Source: Neobacillus cucumis
Lineage (GTDB): Bacteria; Bacillota; Bacilli; Bacillales_B; DSM-18226
Length of the DNA: 64,000 nucleotides
Direction of reading: 5' to 3'
NCBI RefSeq assembly: GCF_023715505.1
Contig: NZ_JAMBOH010000002.1
Coordinates: forward strand, 62,001 to 126,000
The notes beneath the pieces were generated by a model that saw only the letters and a program-made list of their open reading frames with translations, was not told where the DNA came from and did not search any database. A program made the position numbers and the translations under genes. Positions 1 through 9,667 of the stretch are shown here, in pieces; the stretch's first letter is position 1; each line of letters opens with the position of its first letter.

Positions 1-1
1 A

Positions 2-199
2 ATTTACCGCAAAATGCTTGATTGTTTAGAACAAAAGAATGACCAGAAAGTCGGTCAAACACAAAACACCCAATACCGTGATTTATTTTTTCAATGGTTT
101 ACTGAAGAGGAGCAAGCGCTATTAGGGCAATTATGGCAGGAAAATAAACGGATCGCTCAAGAAGTTTTAACAATCGAATCATGGAGGAGATGGAAGTGA
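2..199 (+). CDS. jetD: C-terminal end of a gene cut by the window edge, probable Wadjet JetD
   Basis: The frame is open from base 2 and ends at a TGA at 197-199, giving about 65 C-terminal residues rich in Glu, Gln and Trp (it ends IESWRRWK). No domain can be recognised in so short a piece. The identity is inferred from position: it sits directly before a JetA-JetB-JetC set and its stop overlaps the next start. JetD is the Toprim/topoisomerase VI-like nuclease subunit of Wadjet that cleaves plasmid DNA. A JetD-first order fits my recollection of type III operons, which I cannot check here. It could instead be an unrelated upstream gene. Confidence 0.5.
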   Translation: MYRKMLDCLEQKNDQKVGQTQNTQYRDLFFQWFTEEEQALLGQLWQENKRIAQEVLTIESWRRWK

Positions 200-1701
200 A
201 CGAATCATGGGAAGGATTTGCCCAGCGTATGCAACGGTTAAATCCACTATTTGAGCTCGGGAGGGGAATGGAAGTAGGGGAGCTGAAGCCCCATATCCAA
301 ACGATTCTCATGCAAGTGCTCCTCACCATCTTTTATCGAGAATTAAACGATGATGATCATAGACGCAAAGCAGATATCAAGTATATAGTCCAAGATTCCA
401 TTAAGCAAATGAGGCTATTAGCAGATGATAAGCAAATTGAACGAATTACAAGTGGGCTTTTATATCAGGGAAAAGAAGAGTATAGTAAACCGTTTGAAGC
501 CTTATATTACGATGAAATAAGACAATCTTGGGAGACGCAAACATTCCGCTATGTCACAATGGATGAATTATATACGAATCTTGAGATGGGAGGGTCTATC
601 GTTTATAAACTCACGGATGTGGCTCAGGAAATGATTTTTATGAGCAGGGAAATGGCTGAGGAGTTCTCCATCACAATTGAACAACTCTATAGTATGCAGC
701 TGATTAAAAACGGTAATTTTCGAAAGGCTACTCGAAACCTCGATCACCTCATTTCACGAGTAAACCGCTTAATGGCAAATGAATTTACCTTTCAAAAGGA
801 AATGATTAACAATCCCAAAATCTTATTGATGGAAGAAGAATGGCAACGAGCTGACAATCGTGTTGAAATTGAAAAGCAATTTGAAGAAGAAAAAAATCAT
901 TTCCGGACAATCACTAGTATGATAGAAAAAACAAAACGAAGGAATGAAAAAGATGATTTGATTCAGAAGGAACTCATTCTTCTTCAAGAAAAAATTGGCC
1001 ATACGAGGCAATTGCATGATCGTTTTGCTAAGCTAGTTATTCAGAATATTTCCTATGAGATGAAATTAAAAGCGGAAAACCCCTCATTGTTCTGGGAAAA
1101 CAGCTTGGTTTCATTTCGTGAACATTTTTATGAAAATTGGTTAATGAAGGAAGGCGTTCAAGGTTTTAACGAAATAGAACGAGTGCTTTCTCCTATATTT
1201 TCACCGAAGAATGAGTTTATTTTGCCGCTCGATTGGATTTGGGGAGAGCAGGAATTTAACGAAACTCAAACGTCGGATGTTGTAATTGAGGATGAGGTGG
1301 AAGAAAGCATTACTCGTCAGCGCGTAACGAACTGGGACTCCGTTATTAAGGCATGGAGTTATGTTTTTCAATATTTACAAACCTACGGAGAGTTTTCATT
1401 AGCTAATATAGTAGAGTTGCCATTAGAAGTGCAGGATTTATGGTTTGAAGAATCTGAAACGATTGATTTATGGATGATGTTTGATAAAAAGCCGCTGAAG
1501 GTTCAAGTCCTGCATCGAAAAGAAGATACCTTAAGCGATGAGAGGGAAATTCTTCTTTATAAATTAATGATGGAGTATCCGCAATTTCAAGTGTTTGAAG
1601 GCTTGAAGATCTTTACATCATTCGATCATCGAGCGGAGCCTTTCACCTGGTACAGAATGAAAATAACTCCTTTTAAAATATGTGTACAGGAGGAGAAGTA
1701 A
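196..1701 (+). CDS. jetA: Wadjet JetA-like (kleisin) subunit, DUF5716 type
   Basis: About 501 residues, the size expected for JetA, the MukF/kleisin-like subunit that bridges the SMC heads in Wadjet anti-plasmid complexes. The N-terminal part (NPLFELGRG, then a helical wing carrying FYRELNDDDHRRKADI) looks like the winged-helix region of the DUF5716 family. A charged coiled coil covers roughly residues 210-290 and an acidic linker near 365-380 leads to a C-terminal domain. An ATG at 181 also opens the frame, but GGAGGAG at 183-189 lies 6-7 bases before GTG 196. That GTG overlaps the upstream stop as GTGA, so translational coupling favours 196. Family assignment is from recognition, not from a search. 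Confidence 0.75.
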   Translation: MNESWEGFAQRMQRLNPLFELGRGMEVGELKPHIQTILMQVLLTIFYRELNDDDHRRKADIKYIVQDSIKQMRLLADDKQIERITSGLLYQGKEEYSKPFEALYYDEIRQSWETQTFRYVTMDELYTNLEMGGSIVYKLTDVAQEMIFMSREMAEEFSITIEQLYSMQLIKNGNFRKATRNLDHLISRVNRLMANEFTFQKEMINNPKILLMEEEWQRADNRVEIEKQFEEEKNHFRTITSMIEKTKRRNEKDDLIQKELILLQEKIGHTRQLHDRFAKLVIQNISYEMKLKAENPSLFWENSLVSFREHFYENWLMKEGVQGFNEIERVLSPIFSPKNEFILPLDWIWGEQEFNETQTSDVVIEDEVEESITRQRVTNWDSVIKAWSYVFQYLQTYGEFSLANIVELPLEVQDLWFEESETIDLWMMFDKKPLKVQVLHRKEDTLSDEREILLYKLMMEYPQFQVFEGLKIFTSFDHRAEPFTWYRMKITPFKICVQEEK

Positions 1702-2447
1702 TGAATGCAGAAACGATTAAAAGGGCTTCAGCAGTCTTTTTTACTCTATTAAAAGAAAAAGTAATCGACGAGAACAGTGAACACTTCCAGGCTTATTTTA
1801 ATCCGGAAGTGAGGCAGACCGTTCTTTTATTAGCGGATGAGTCCGGTACATATATCATTGAATCACCAAAACGCATCCAATTAGTGGTCCAGCCAACCGG
1901 CTCTGTCTTTGCTACGAATTTTACTCAATTGAAAGAAAAACATCGGCAAGTTGAAACAAAAAAACACTTTCATCTGATGAGCGTTGTCATCATGTCATTT
2001 TTGGCAGCAATCGATCGTAATCAAGCGGCAAAAATTCGCACAAAGCGGGAAGGAATCAGCTATTACGCATTAGAGCGGCAAGTGAACGACCTAATAATGA
2101 ATTGGGATAATATCATTAAAGCGAAACCTGCCTTTGGAGTAGAAGAAGGAATTGATATGAAAGAAGTAGTGACCACATGGAAATACATGGAGGTTGACAC
2201 AGATGATTATTCTGTTAAAAAAAGCAATAGACGAACCAGAATTGGGTTAATCGCCGGTGCGATGCGCTTATTAGAGACGGAAGGGCTAATCGTCATCCTT
2301 GATCGGGACGATATTCCAAAGGCGATTCCAAGACAAGAGCTTTTTGAGCGAATTGAATATTTGTATCACGATTATGATCGTTATGAATTATTTAAAAAAT
2401 TAATGACTTCAGAGGAGGATGAGCATGCCGAAAATCCATCGAATTAG
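1701..2447 (+). CDS. jetB: Wadjet JetB-like (MukE/kite) subunit, DUF6063 type
   Basis: This 248-residue acidic protein is the size of JetB, the MukE-like 'kite' winged-helix partner of the kleisin. The C-terminal third (TRIGLIAGAMRLLETEGLIVI, followed by an IEYLYHDYDRYE segment) looks like a winged helix. The start is ATG 1701, which shares its A with the jetA stop (TAATG). AGGAGGAG lies just upstream inside jetA. The open frame extends to 1680 but without a usable ribosome site. Its last 23 bases overlap jetC. The MukF-MukE-MukB-like gene order supports the call more than the sequence alone does. Confidence 0.7.
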   Translation: MNAETIKRASAVFFTLLKEKVIDENSEHFQAYFNPEVRQTVLLLADESGTYIIESPKRIQLVVQPTGSVFATNFTQLKEKHRQVETKKHFHLMSVVIMSFLAAIDRNQAAKIRTKREGISYYALERQVNDLIMNWDNIIKAKPAFGVEEGIDMKEVVTTWKYMEVDTDDYSVKKSNRRTRIGLIAGAMRLLETEGLIVILDRDDIPKAIPRQELFERIEYLYHDYDRYELFKKLMTSEEDEHAENPSN

Positions 2448-5400
2448 AATTGTTGGCCTCAAATATGATGGCATGCAAAAGCAATACAAAGATACTACTT
2501 TTAATTTCCATAATGACGAGACATCCACAAATGGTCTCATTGCCATGATGAATGGGGGCGGGAAAGGTGTGTTCCTGCAAACTATTTTCCAAATATTGAA
2601 ACCTGGAACTTCGTGGGGAAAACAAAATAACCGTTATTATCAGCAGTTCTTCTTTAATAATAAAGAACAATTTATTCCCTATACCTTTCATGTTCTTATC
2701 CAATGGGAATTGGACGGTGCTGACCACAGGCATCTGGTGACGGGAGGAATGTTCTCAGCTGAACAGCGGATTTCGATGAGTGAAGAAAGTGGAAGTGAAA
2801 GTAAAACATTGGAGCAGGAAGCAAAGATCCTTCCTAATATTACATTTTATACAAGAGAATTTGAACGGAAAGAAGAGGCAGCGCTTGAGCATATTCCACT
2901 TTATGAGAATGATGAGGTTGCTGATTCCGAAAGCTTGAAGGATTATTTAAAATGGAATGGATATGACGTTTACCGAGATACGAAGAAGCACTATCGCATC
3001 CTTGATACATACGGAATTAACCGTAAAGATTGGGATATTATGAAGGACATAAACAAGGATGAGGGGGGCGTTGGGAAATACTTTGAGGGAGCAGAGGATG
3101 ATTATTCCCTGTTCCAAAAAAGAATTATTCCGACAGTTGGTCAAGTCTTACATCGAACCGAACATCAAAAGAATGATCTTGTTGAGATATTCAAGAGCCA
3201 GGCCAGTATCGCGAAGGACCTGCCTGTTCTATTAAAAAGAGAGCAAGCCCATAAGGAGTTTTTAGAAGACATTGTTCCATTTGAAGAGCATCTAGCTAAA
3301 GGAGTAGAACATAAAGAAATTGTTCTAGAAAGCATGAAGGTAGGAAGGCAACTGCTTGGGGCTTTAGAGCATTTGAAACAAACGGAAGAGGAAGCACTGC
3401 TTACCTTAGAAAAAAATATTGAGAAATTAATATTAAGGCAAGCAGATTTACGTTATCAAAAAGACAATTTAGAGTACGCAAAAGCTCACAGAGAGGTGAT
3501 GGATTGGGAAAAAAAATTAGTGGAAGAACGGACCAAGCATACTTCTTTACTAGAGATTGTGAAAGAAAAGCAGGTACGAAAAGAACAATTGACGTTTCAA
3601 CTTTTATTGAAAGAGTGGTATGAAAACGAACAGAGTATACGCTCTCTTTCACAGCAAATTGATAAATTGGAACAAAATAGTGGTTTAGAGCAAGTGAATC
3701 AAAGAATGGATGAAATCAAAAAAGAAGCATTCTCGCAATGGGAACATTCCTATCTTTCCATTCAAGAAGCGGTTAAGCAGTATGTAGGGTTTCAAAAGTT
3801 TCTTAATAAAAAAGGAACCGAGCTGTCGCGGCAAGATAAACAAAAGACAAAAGACATGGCGCAGCTTAGTACGGAAATTGGTTTTCTATATACGGATATA
3901 CATAACTTTGAATCCAAGGAAGTGGCACTCGTTCAAGAATTTGGCGACCGCTTAACCTATGACTTAAAGGGACTAATCGAAAACCTATACAAACAAATAG
4001 AAGACAAAAAGGCTAAGTTAGAAGGGCTGCAAGCAAAAGAGAAGGAATCTAGCGAAAGGAAAAATCAACTTGCTACTTCACATGGAACTCTCGTCCAATC
4101 CATTCAGTTCTCACAAGAAAAATGTGAAGAATTAAAAGTTACGAATGAACAGCAAAAGCAAAAAGAAACAAAACTGCTAGATAAGCTTCATGGTTTATTA
4201 GATGGTGTCACAGGGCCGTTTACCCACTCTCTCTTATCGAAGTATGCCACACAGATAGAAGAAATGCTGGTCCATAACCGAGAACAGGGGGAACAAATTA
4301 AAAAAGATCTTTGGGAAACACAACTTGATCATTCTTTAAATGATGAGCATTTCTGGATTCCTAATAAAGATGTGAAAGAATTAAAGGAATGGATCGATGA
4401 GAAGACTGGTATTGATGTGTTTTATGGAACCCATTTTCTTCAATCTTTAAGTTCAGATGAAATGACAAACTATCTCTTGATGTATCCGCTTCTTCCATAT
4501 GGTTTAGTTGTCAGTCAACATCAATGGCAAAAAATTAATCAGCAGATTCTTTCAGGAAGAATGTTCAAAAGTCCTGTTCCCATTTTCTTGCGTGAGGAAA
4601 TGAACCGCGAAAATCACCAACCATCCTTTGTGATTATCAACGGAACCGAGAGAGAGCTATTAACCGATAAAAATCTATTTACTAACTGGAAAATTAAGAT
4701 TGCTAAACAAATAGAAGAGAAGAAAGATACTCTCGTTGAAATGGAAAAAACAGAAACTTCCTTACGTCGTATTTTAAAAGAAATCGATCGTTTCTTATTA
4801 GGCGTTCTATCTAGTGATATAGAAAGAGCACTCCATCAAGAACAGAACGCTCTTCTTTCAAAGAAATCGAAATTACAGGAAATCACCACACAGGAAGATA
4901 AAGAAAACGAATTACTGCTTCTGCTCAAAGATCAGATAGAAACTACGAAGCGAAAAATAGGAAAGCTGTCAAAAGATGTTGATACATTAGAGGTGTTTGC
5001 CCAAGAAAAGACCCTATATCAAGAGAATAAACGGGTGAGACTGGAGAAAGAGAAACAAAAGGACGCCCTCGGTTCTCTACAGCAAGAAATAGGAAAAGAG
5101 CACCAAGACATCGTTGACCTGCAAAACAAGTGGAATCAAACGTATCTAGAATGGAAACTTACAACCGAACAAAATATCAAGGAAATTTCCTTCTTTATAG
5201 AGGGGGCAGCTTTTCCTGCTGATGAAAAAGCAGACCAAAGTGAAGAGGTCCCACGCCTATCCCAACATTTATTAAAAGAGATAAATGGAAGTATCGATGA
5301 GTTAAAACAGCTCCAAAAGTCAAAAGAAGAACAGGCTAAAGAATTGCTCGTGATTCAAGCAAGAAAAGAAACCGAACAAAAGCAGCAAAAAAAATTAGAG

Positions 5401-6894
5401 AAAAAACTCGATTCGCAAAAGAAGGAGTGGAACCAAGTTCCAGAACCGGATGAACCTATTAGTATATTAGAAAATATGCTCCAAACCGCACAAAAGGAAG
5501 CGAAGGCAGCGGAAAAAGAAGAACGGGAACAAGGAACGGCTGTAACCGTAGCAGAAACCTCCTTAAAGCTTGCGACCGAACAGCGCGACAAGTCAGGTAA
5601 GAAAGTCGAAAAGCATGAAAAACAGCCTGAAGCATGGGAAGACCTTGACTTAGAGATAAAGGAGATAGAAATTAAAGACCAAACGAAACTAGCGAAAGAA
5701 GAAGTAAAGAAGGCGGAGAAACGACAAAAAGAATCAGAAACGAAAATTGCAGGTTTTGAAGGGGATTTATTAACCATATCCGTTATCCTAAAGGAAGAAG
5801 CGGCGGCATTTACGGACAATGATTTAGAAAGAATTAAGAGTCAAGGAAAAGCAGGTATCCTATCCTGGTGTGAAGAACATCAAGCGATTCAGGAAGAAGG
5901 CCAAGAGAAGCACGCGAAAATCGAACAATCATTGCGTAATGTAAAGAACACGATTGAAGGAAAGGATTGGGAGATTCGCTTTAAAAATGAAGTCCTAACC
6001 ACACTGGATCATCTGGATACAAGGCATTATGCGCATATCCAAAGTATAATCAAAAATATGAAGCGTTTTTCACAAAGTGGATTGGAGCAATTAGAGCGAG
6101 ATAAAGAAAGGGCAGAAAACGCTCAAAACTTCTGGGCTAGCCGTGCCAGCATGAAAGTAATGAGTATTTCAGAGGCTATTCGTTCCATGATTGCGAAAAT
6201 GAAGCTGAAAAATGAACGAGGGTCCTTTCCGCTTGTTCAGCTCAAGGAAGACATCTTACCTAAAAAGGCAGAAGATATCGAACCACTTTTGAAGCAGCAT
6301 TTTGTTGCTGCTATTAAAAAGATAACCCAACAGTTCGATGTGATTGATGATGTGAATCAATCCTTAGACCAAGAAATAAAACAACTCATTAGTGATGAGC
6401 AAATTTTATTTGTATCACTAAGAAATCGATATCCTGAGCTGCTTGTCTATAATATGCGGACGGATAATGCCTTTATGTACGGAAAACCGCAAAGAGAGCA
6501 TTATTCAACATGGCAGACTATTAATCAAGGCTCTAAGACAAAATCCGATGGCAGTGGAGGGCAAAAGTTATCGGCTCGAATGGTGATGATGATGATGTTA
6601 TTATCAGTTAAAAGCGAAACAGACCAAAGCTGGGTTCCGTTAGTCTGTGATAATCCATTCGGACAAGCTGCATCGGCACATGTCCTTGACCCGATATTCG
6701 CAGTTGCCGAGAAACTGAAGTTCCAATTCATCGTCGTCACTCCACCAGAACTGGTGAAAACGGAAATCAGCCAAAGATTTGACGCCTATTATAAATTGGA
6801 CTTCATTCGTGAAAAAGGAAAAGAAATTGTTTCGGATACGATCGTTCCAGCTTTTCGAATTTACCAGGGAGAGGAAGTCTCTCAGGTAAAGTAA
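2425..6894 (+). CDS. jetC: Wadjet JetC-like SMC/MukB-type ATPase
   Basis: About 1489 residues with SMC architecture: an N-terminal P-loop head (residues 1-90), very long charged coiled coils rich in Lys/Glu/Gln, a central non-coil segment near 600-750 (hinge-like) and a C-terminal head with SDGSGGQKLS (ABC signature) and a Walker B region reading PLVCDNPFG. In Wadjet this subunit loads on and extrudes plasmid DNA for cleavage by JetD. Two motif positions are atypical: the P-loop reads NGGGKGV, with Gly instead of Ser/Thr after the Lys, and the residue after the Walker B Asp is Asn, not Glu. AGAGGAGG at 2411-2418 fits ATG 2425 better than ATG 2419. Confidence 0.8.
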   Translation: MPKIHRIRIVGLKYDGMQKQYKDTTFNFHNDETSTNGLIAMMNGGGKGVFLQTIFQILKPGTSWGKQNNRYYQQFFFNNKEQFIPYTFHVLIQWELDGADHRHLVTGGMFSAEQRISMSEESGSESKTLEQEAKILPNITFYTREFERKEEAALEHIPLYENDEVADSESLKDYLKWNGYDVYRDTKKHYRILDTYGINRKDWDIMKDINKDEGGVGKYFEGAEDDYSLFQKRIIPTVGQVLHRTEHQKNDLVEIFKSQASIAKDLPVLLKREQAHKEFLEDIVPFEEHLAKGVEHKEIVLESMKVGRQLLGALEHLKQTEEEALLTLEKNIEKLILRQADLRYQKDNLEYAKAHREVMDWEKKLVEERTKHTSLLEIVKEKQVRKEQLTFQLLLKEWYENEQSIRSLSQQIDKLEQNSGLEQVNQRMDEIKKEAFSQWEHSYLSIQEAVKQYVGFQKFLNKKGTELSRQDKQKTKDMAQLSTEIGFLYTDIHNFESKEVALVQEFGDRLTYDLKGLIENLYKQIEDKKAKLEGLQAKEKESSERKNQLATSHGTLVQSIQFSQEKCEELKVTNEQQKQKETKLLDKLHGLLDGVTGPFTHSLLSKYATQIEEMLVHNREQGEQIKKDLWETQLDHSLNDEHFWIPNKDVKELKEWIDEKTGIDVFYGTHFLQSLSSDEMTNYLLMYPLLPYGLVVSQHQWQKINQQILSGRMFKSPVPIFLREEMNRENHQPSFVIINGTERELLTDKNLFTNWKIKIAKQIEEKKDTLVEMEKTETSLRRILKEIDRFLLGVLSSDIERALHQEQNALLSKKSKLQEITTQEDKENELLLLLKDQIETTKRKIGKLSKDVDTLEVFAQEKTLYQENKRVRLEKEKQKDALGSLQQEIGKEHQDIVDLQNKWNQTYLEWKLTTEQNIKEISFFIEGAAFPADEKADQSEEVPRLSQHLLKEINGSIDELKQLQKSKEEQAKELLVIQARKETEQKQQKKLEKKLDSQKKEWNQVPEPDEPISILENMLQTAQKEAKAAEKEEREQGTAVTVAETSLKLATEQRDKSGKKVEKHEKQPEAWEDLDLEIKEIEIKDQTKLAKEEVKKAEKRQKESETKIAGFEGDLLTISVILKEEAAAFTDNDLERIKSQGKAGILSWCEEHQAIQEEGQEKHAKIEQSLRNVKNTIEGKDWEIRFKNEVLTTLDHLDTRHYAHIQSIIKNMKRFSQSGLEQLERDKERAENAQNFWASRASMKVMSISEAIRSMIAKMKLKNERGSFPLVQLKEDILPKKAEDIEPLLKQHFVAAIKKITQQFDVIDDVNQSLDQEIKQLISDEQILFVSLRNRYPELLVYNMRTDNAFMYGKPQREHYSTWQTINQGSKTKSDGSGGQKLSARMVMMMMLLSVKSETDQSWVPLVCDNPFGQAASAHVLDPIFAVAEKLKFQFIVVTPPELVKTEISQRFDAYYKLDFIREKGKEIVSDTIVPAFRIYQGEEVSQVK

Positions 6895-6917
6895 CACAAT
6901 GATACAATCTAGGATTA

Positions 6918-6960
6918 AAGTAAAAATCTCACTTTCATATGGGAGGTGGGATTTTTACTT
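6918..6960. terminator. Hairpin terminator after the Wadjet operon
   Basis: Arms AAGTAAAAATCTCAC and GTGGGATTTTTACTT flank a short loop, about 20 bases after the jetC stop. A-rich and T-rich ends make it usable from both sides, so it also serves the minus-strand gene that ends at 7030. Confidence 0.7.
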
Positions 6961-7029
6961 GTAACAGGAAATTACTCTATTTTAAAAAGCACCATCAGAA
7001 AGAACGCGCCTAAAAGGATGCCTTTTGCT

Positions 7030-7368
7030 TCAGATAGATTTTCTTGTTGAATATTCGACATGCCACTCAGGTATTGGAATTTGTTTTGGCTGGTTACCTT
7101 CGCGTTCAATTCTATCACGTCTTTTCTTCATCCATTCTTGTAGGGTTGCTGGAAAATGAGTTTCTTCGCAAGGGAATACGGCAATGTCGGTAAACGCAGG
7201 AGGAAAGGGACTTTTTCTAATGTGTTTTATTAGCTTTGCCATCACCTGTTCATAGTCCATTTCAGAACAAAATTGGAACCATAGCAGAACGGTCTCGTCC
7301 TTCACCAAGAAGTGGGAATAAACCGATTCAATTAGTGTTAATAGTTTCACTGCCTCTTTTTTGGTCAT
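7030..7368 (-). CDS. Phage-type replicative helicase loader/inhibitor (G39P-like)
   Basis: A 112-residue protein with the pattern of the SPP1 G39P family (MTKKEAVKLL, then LIESVYSHF, LWFQFCSEMDYEQV and KSPFPPAFTDI). These proteins bind the replicative helicase and hold it inactive until loading. In phages the gene normally sits beside a helicase; here it stands alone with its own AGGAGG site. The first ATG at 7372-7374 is too close to that site, so the second ATG (7366-7368) is chosen. It may be a domesticated phage gene. Assignment is from motif recognition. Confidence 0.7.
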   Translation of the reverse strand: MTKKEAVKLLTLIESVYSHFLVKDETVLLWFQFCSEMDYEQVMAKLIKHIRKSPFPPAFTDIAVFPCEETHFPATLQEWMKKRRDRIEREGNQPKQIPIPEWHVEYSTRKSI

Positions 7369-7677
7369 CGCCATTCCTCCTGTGCCCCAATTTTACCTTC
7401 CTAAAAATTGACGCTCAACTCGTTCAGATATCGATTCTTTGTTTTGCTTTTGGGGTGTTTACCTTCTTTAGCAATATCCTTATGGCCTTTTCACAATCCA
7501 TTTCTCTATAATATTTCCATTTATTTCTATCTCTAAAAAGGACAGAGTCAAAAAAATTTTTATCATTCGGTAATATTCACTATTTCCAGATTTCCTAGAA
7601 CACCAATTGCTTACATCGATGTTAAAATTAAAAAGGTAGTTACGTGTCAAAAATCATAAGAGGAGCATACTTTACAA
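7369..7677. other. Intergenic stretch, no gene seen
   Basis: AT-rich spacer between the minus-strand helicase-loader homologue and the following plus-strand carrier. It should hold both divergent promoters, but I see no convincing -35/-10 pair and no terminator. AGAGGAG at 7659-7665 is the ribosome site of the next gene. Confidence 0.5.
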
Positions 7678-8587
7678 ATGAACCAGAAATTTCTTTATAT
7701 TATCATCATCATTGCCCTGGGGTATCTATTAAAACGTTTCAATATTTTACAAGAAAAAGATGGACAAGTTATTTCAAAAATTATATTTAAAATAACTCTT
7801 CCTGCATTAGTCATTGTTACCTTCGATTCTGTAAAAATAGAAATTTCTCTAATTTTAATTCCTATTATTGTCCTCATATATGGTTTAGTCACCACATGTC
7901 TTGGCTTATGGGTATTTAAAAATGAGGAAAGGGAACTTAAAGGTTCTTTTATGATCATGTCTTCAGGATATAATGTCGGCCTCTTTGCATTTCCTCTTGT
8001 CTATTCGATTTGGGGGATGAGTGGATTAACCTATTTTAGTATGTTTGATGTAGGAACATCATTCCTTGTCTTTGGAATTGCCTATATATTAGGAAGTTAT
8101 TTTTCAGAAGAAGGGTTACGCCTCAGACCTGTTGAAATTGTAAAGAAACTTAGTAAATCAATTCCTTTAATGACTTACGTAATCGCGAGTATTTTAAATT
8201 TCAGTCATTTAAAATTACCTGACATGATTATTAATGTGGCGAGTACCATATCGGCAGCCAATATGCCCTTATCCTTATTACTTTTGGGACTCTATTTAAA
8301 TTTTAATTTTGAGAAAAAATTTATTAAACCGATGTTGAAATTTTTAACTTTTCGATATGGTCTGGGATTTGCTTGTTGGTTTTACTTTATTTTTTCTTCT
8401 TCCAAACGATGATATGTTTCGTTATACGATATTGATCGGACTCGTACTGCCACTTGCGGCATCATCCATCACTTATAGCGTTGAATTTAAATATAGTATG
8501 GAAAGCACACGTTTAATAGCAACTATTTCCAACATTACTATTTTAATTAGTATCGTTATCTTGTATATTTTTGCAAACTTTATTTGA
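7678..8587 (+). pseudogene. Auxin-efflux-carrier (AEC) family transporter, frameshifted
   Basis: The first 230 or so residues give a hydrophobic AEC/membrane-transport protein with several membrane helices (for example FLYIIIIIALGYLL near the start and a Gly/Asn-rich SSGYNVGLFAFPLVY). The frame then runs into a stop at 8410-8412. The missing tail is in the next frame (VGFTLFFLLPNDDMF onwards, to 8587). The junction is at GGATTTGCTTGTTGG near 8367-8377: removing one T restores GLGFAVGF. The joined length of about 302 residues is normal for the family. A single extra base could be a real mutation or a sequencing error. AEC proteins export small organic anions; the substrate cannot be told. Confidence 0.8.
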
Positions 8588-8738
8588 TGAATCTCTAAGT
8601 TCAGGTTAAACTAGTTGAATGAAGAACGGTTTAATGGTCAGAGTTATATTTGAGATGAATCTGAGCACGTCAAAGGGATTTTAATGACATTGAATTAAAT
8701 AAGTAAACTAGATTATACATTGAAAGTTGGTAACTAAA

Positions 8739-9518
8739 ATGATGAATCGCAGTATTATTTTTTTTGATATTGATGGAACTTTGCTTAACCATGATAAAAA
8801 ATTGCCTCTCTCAACGAAAGAATCGATTTTTAAATTAAAAGAACTTGGACATGAAGTAGCTATTGCAACTGGACGAGCCCCATTTATGTTCGAGGATTTG
8901 CGAAAAGAATTAGATATTAATACATATGTTAGTTATAACGGACAATACGTTGTCTTAAAAGGGGAAGAATTATATCGAAATCCATTAAACATTTCATCCC
9001 TTGAAAAGCTAACAGAAGCAGCTCTTCATAACAATCATCCTGTCGTCTTTATGGACCATGAGGATATGAGAGCGAATGTGCCAGAGCATACATATATAAC
9101 AGAGAGCATTGCTACATTAAAAATCGACCGTTTCCCGATGCATGATCCGAATTATTACAAAGGGCGGGAGTTGTTTCAAACGCTTCTTTTTTGCCCAGAA
9201 GGGGAATTAAAACAATACGAACAGAGGTTTCATGATTTTGATTTTGTGAGATGGCATCCAGTTTCAGTCGATGTACTCCCAAAGGGAGGATCAAAAGCCC
9301 AAGGGATTAAAAAGATCGTTGAAAGACTAGGTATTCACCCAGAACGACAATATGCCTTTGGCGATGGACTTAACGATATGGAAATGCTCTCAACAATACA
9401 AAATAGTGTAGCGATGGGGAATGCTGAAGAGATAGTAAAGTCAGTGGCCAAATATGAAACAAAATCTGTTGAAGAGAATGGAATTCTCCATGGTCTTCAA
9501 ATGGTTGGTCTTTTATAA
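8739..9518 (+). CDS. Cof-type HAD-IIB family phosphatase
   Basis: About 259 residues with all HAD motifs: DIDGTLL near the start (nucleophile Asp and acid/base Asp), ATGRAP (motif II Thr), KGGSKAQGI (motif III Lys) and GDGLNDMEML (motif IV). The large C2B cap between motifs II and III fits the Cof/YidA group, which dephosphorylates sugar phosphates, pyridoxal phosphate or flavin intermediates in the cytoplasm. The substrate is not predictable. An upstream TTG at 8727 opens the frame, but ATG 8739 (or 8742) matches the family start; the ribosome site is weak in either case. It stands alone and is followed by its own terminator. Confidence 0.88.
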   Translation: MMNRSIIFFDIDGTLLNHDKKLPLSTKESIFKLKELGHEVAIATGRAPFMFEDLRKELDINTYVSYNGQYVVLKGEELYRNPLNISSLEKLTEAALHNNHPVVFMDHEDMRANVPEHTYITESIATLKIDRFPMHDPNYYKGRELFQTLLFCPEGELKQYEQRFHDFDFVRWHPVSVDVLPKGGSKAQGIKKIVERLGIHPERQYAFGDGLNDMEMLSTIQNSVAMGNAEEIVKSVAKYETKSVEENGILHGLQMVGLL

Positions 9519-9627
9519 TTAATTAATGATTAACTTAAAAGAACGAAAATATATTAGTCAAAAAGTTTCTCAGTTATCGCATTGCCCTGTTTTGATTATT
9601 AAGTAAAATTCACCTCCATTATAGGTT

Positions 9628-9667
9628 AGGCATGCACTAGGTATTTACCAGGTTCATGCCTTTTTAT
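9628..9667 (+). terminator. Rho-independent terminator after the HAD gene
   Basis: AGGCATG at 9628-9634 pairs with CATGCCT at 9655-9661, an inner GGTA/TACC pair extends the stem, and a T run follows. It lies 110 bases after the HAD stop. The rest of 9519-9876 shows no gene; it must hold the promoter of the ABC operon. Confidence 0.8.

Noticed and set aside
5355..5819. A 154-codon minus-strand frame inside jetC, rich in Ser and Phe
   Set aside because: It is the mirror of a Lys/Glu-rich coiled coil in the real gene; composition is an artefact and there is no ribosome site.
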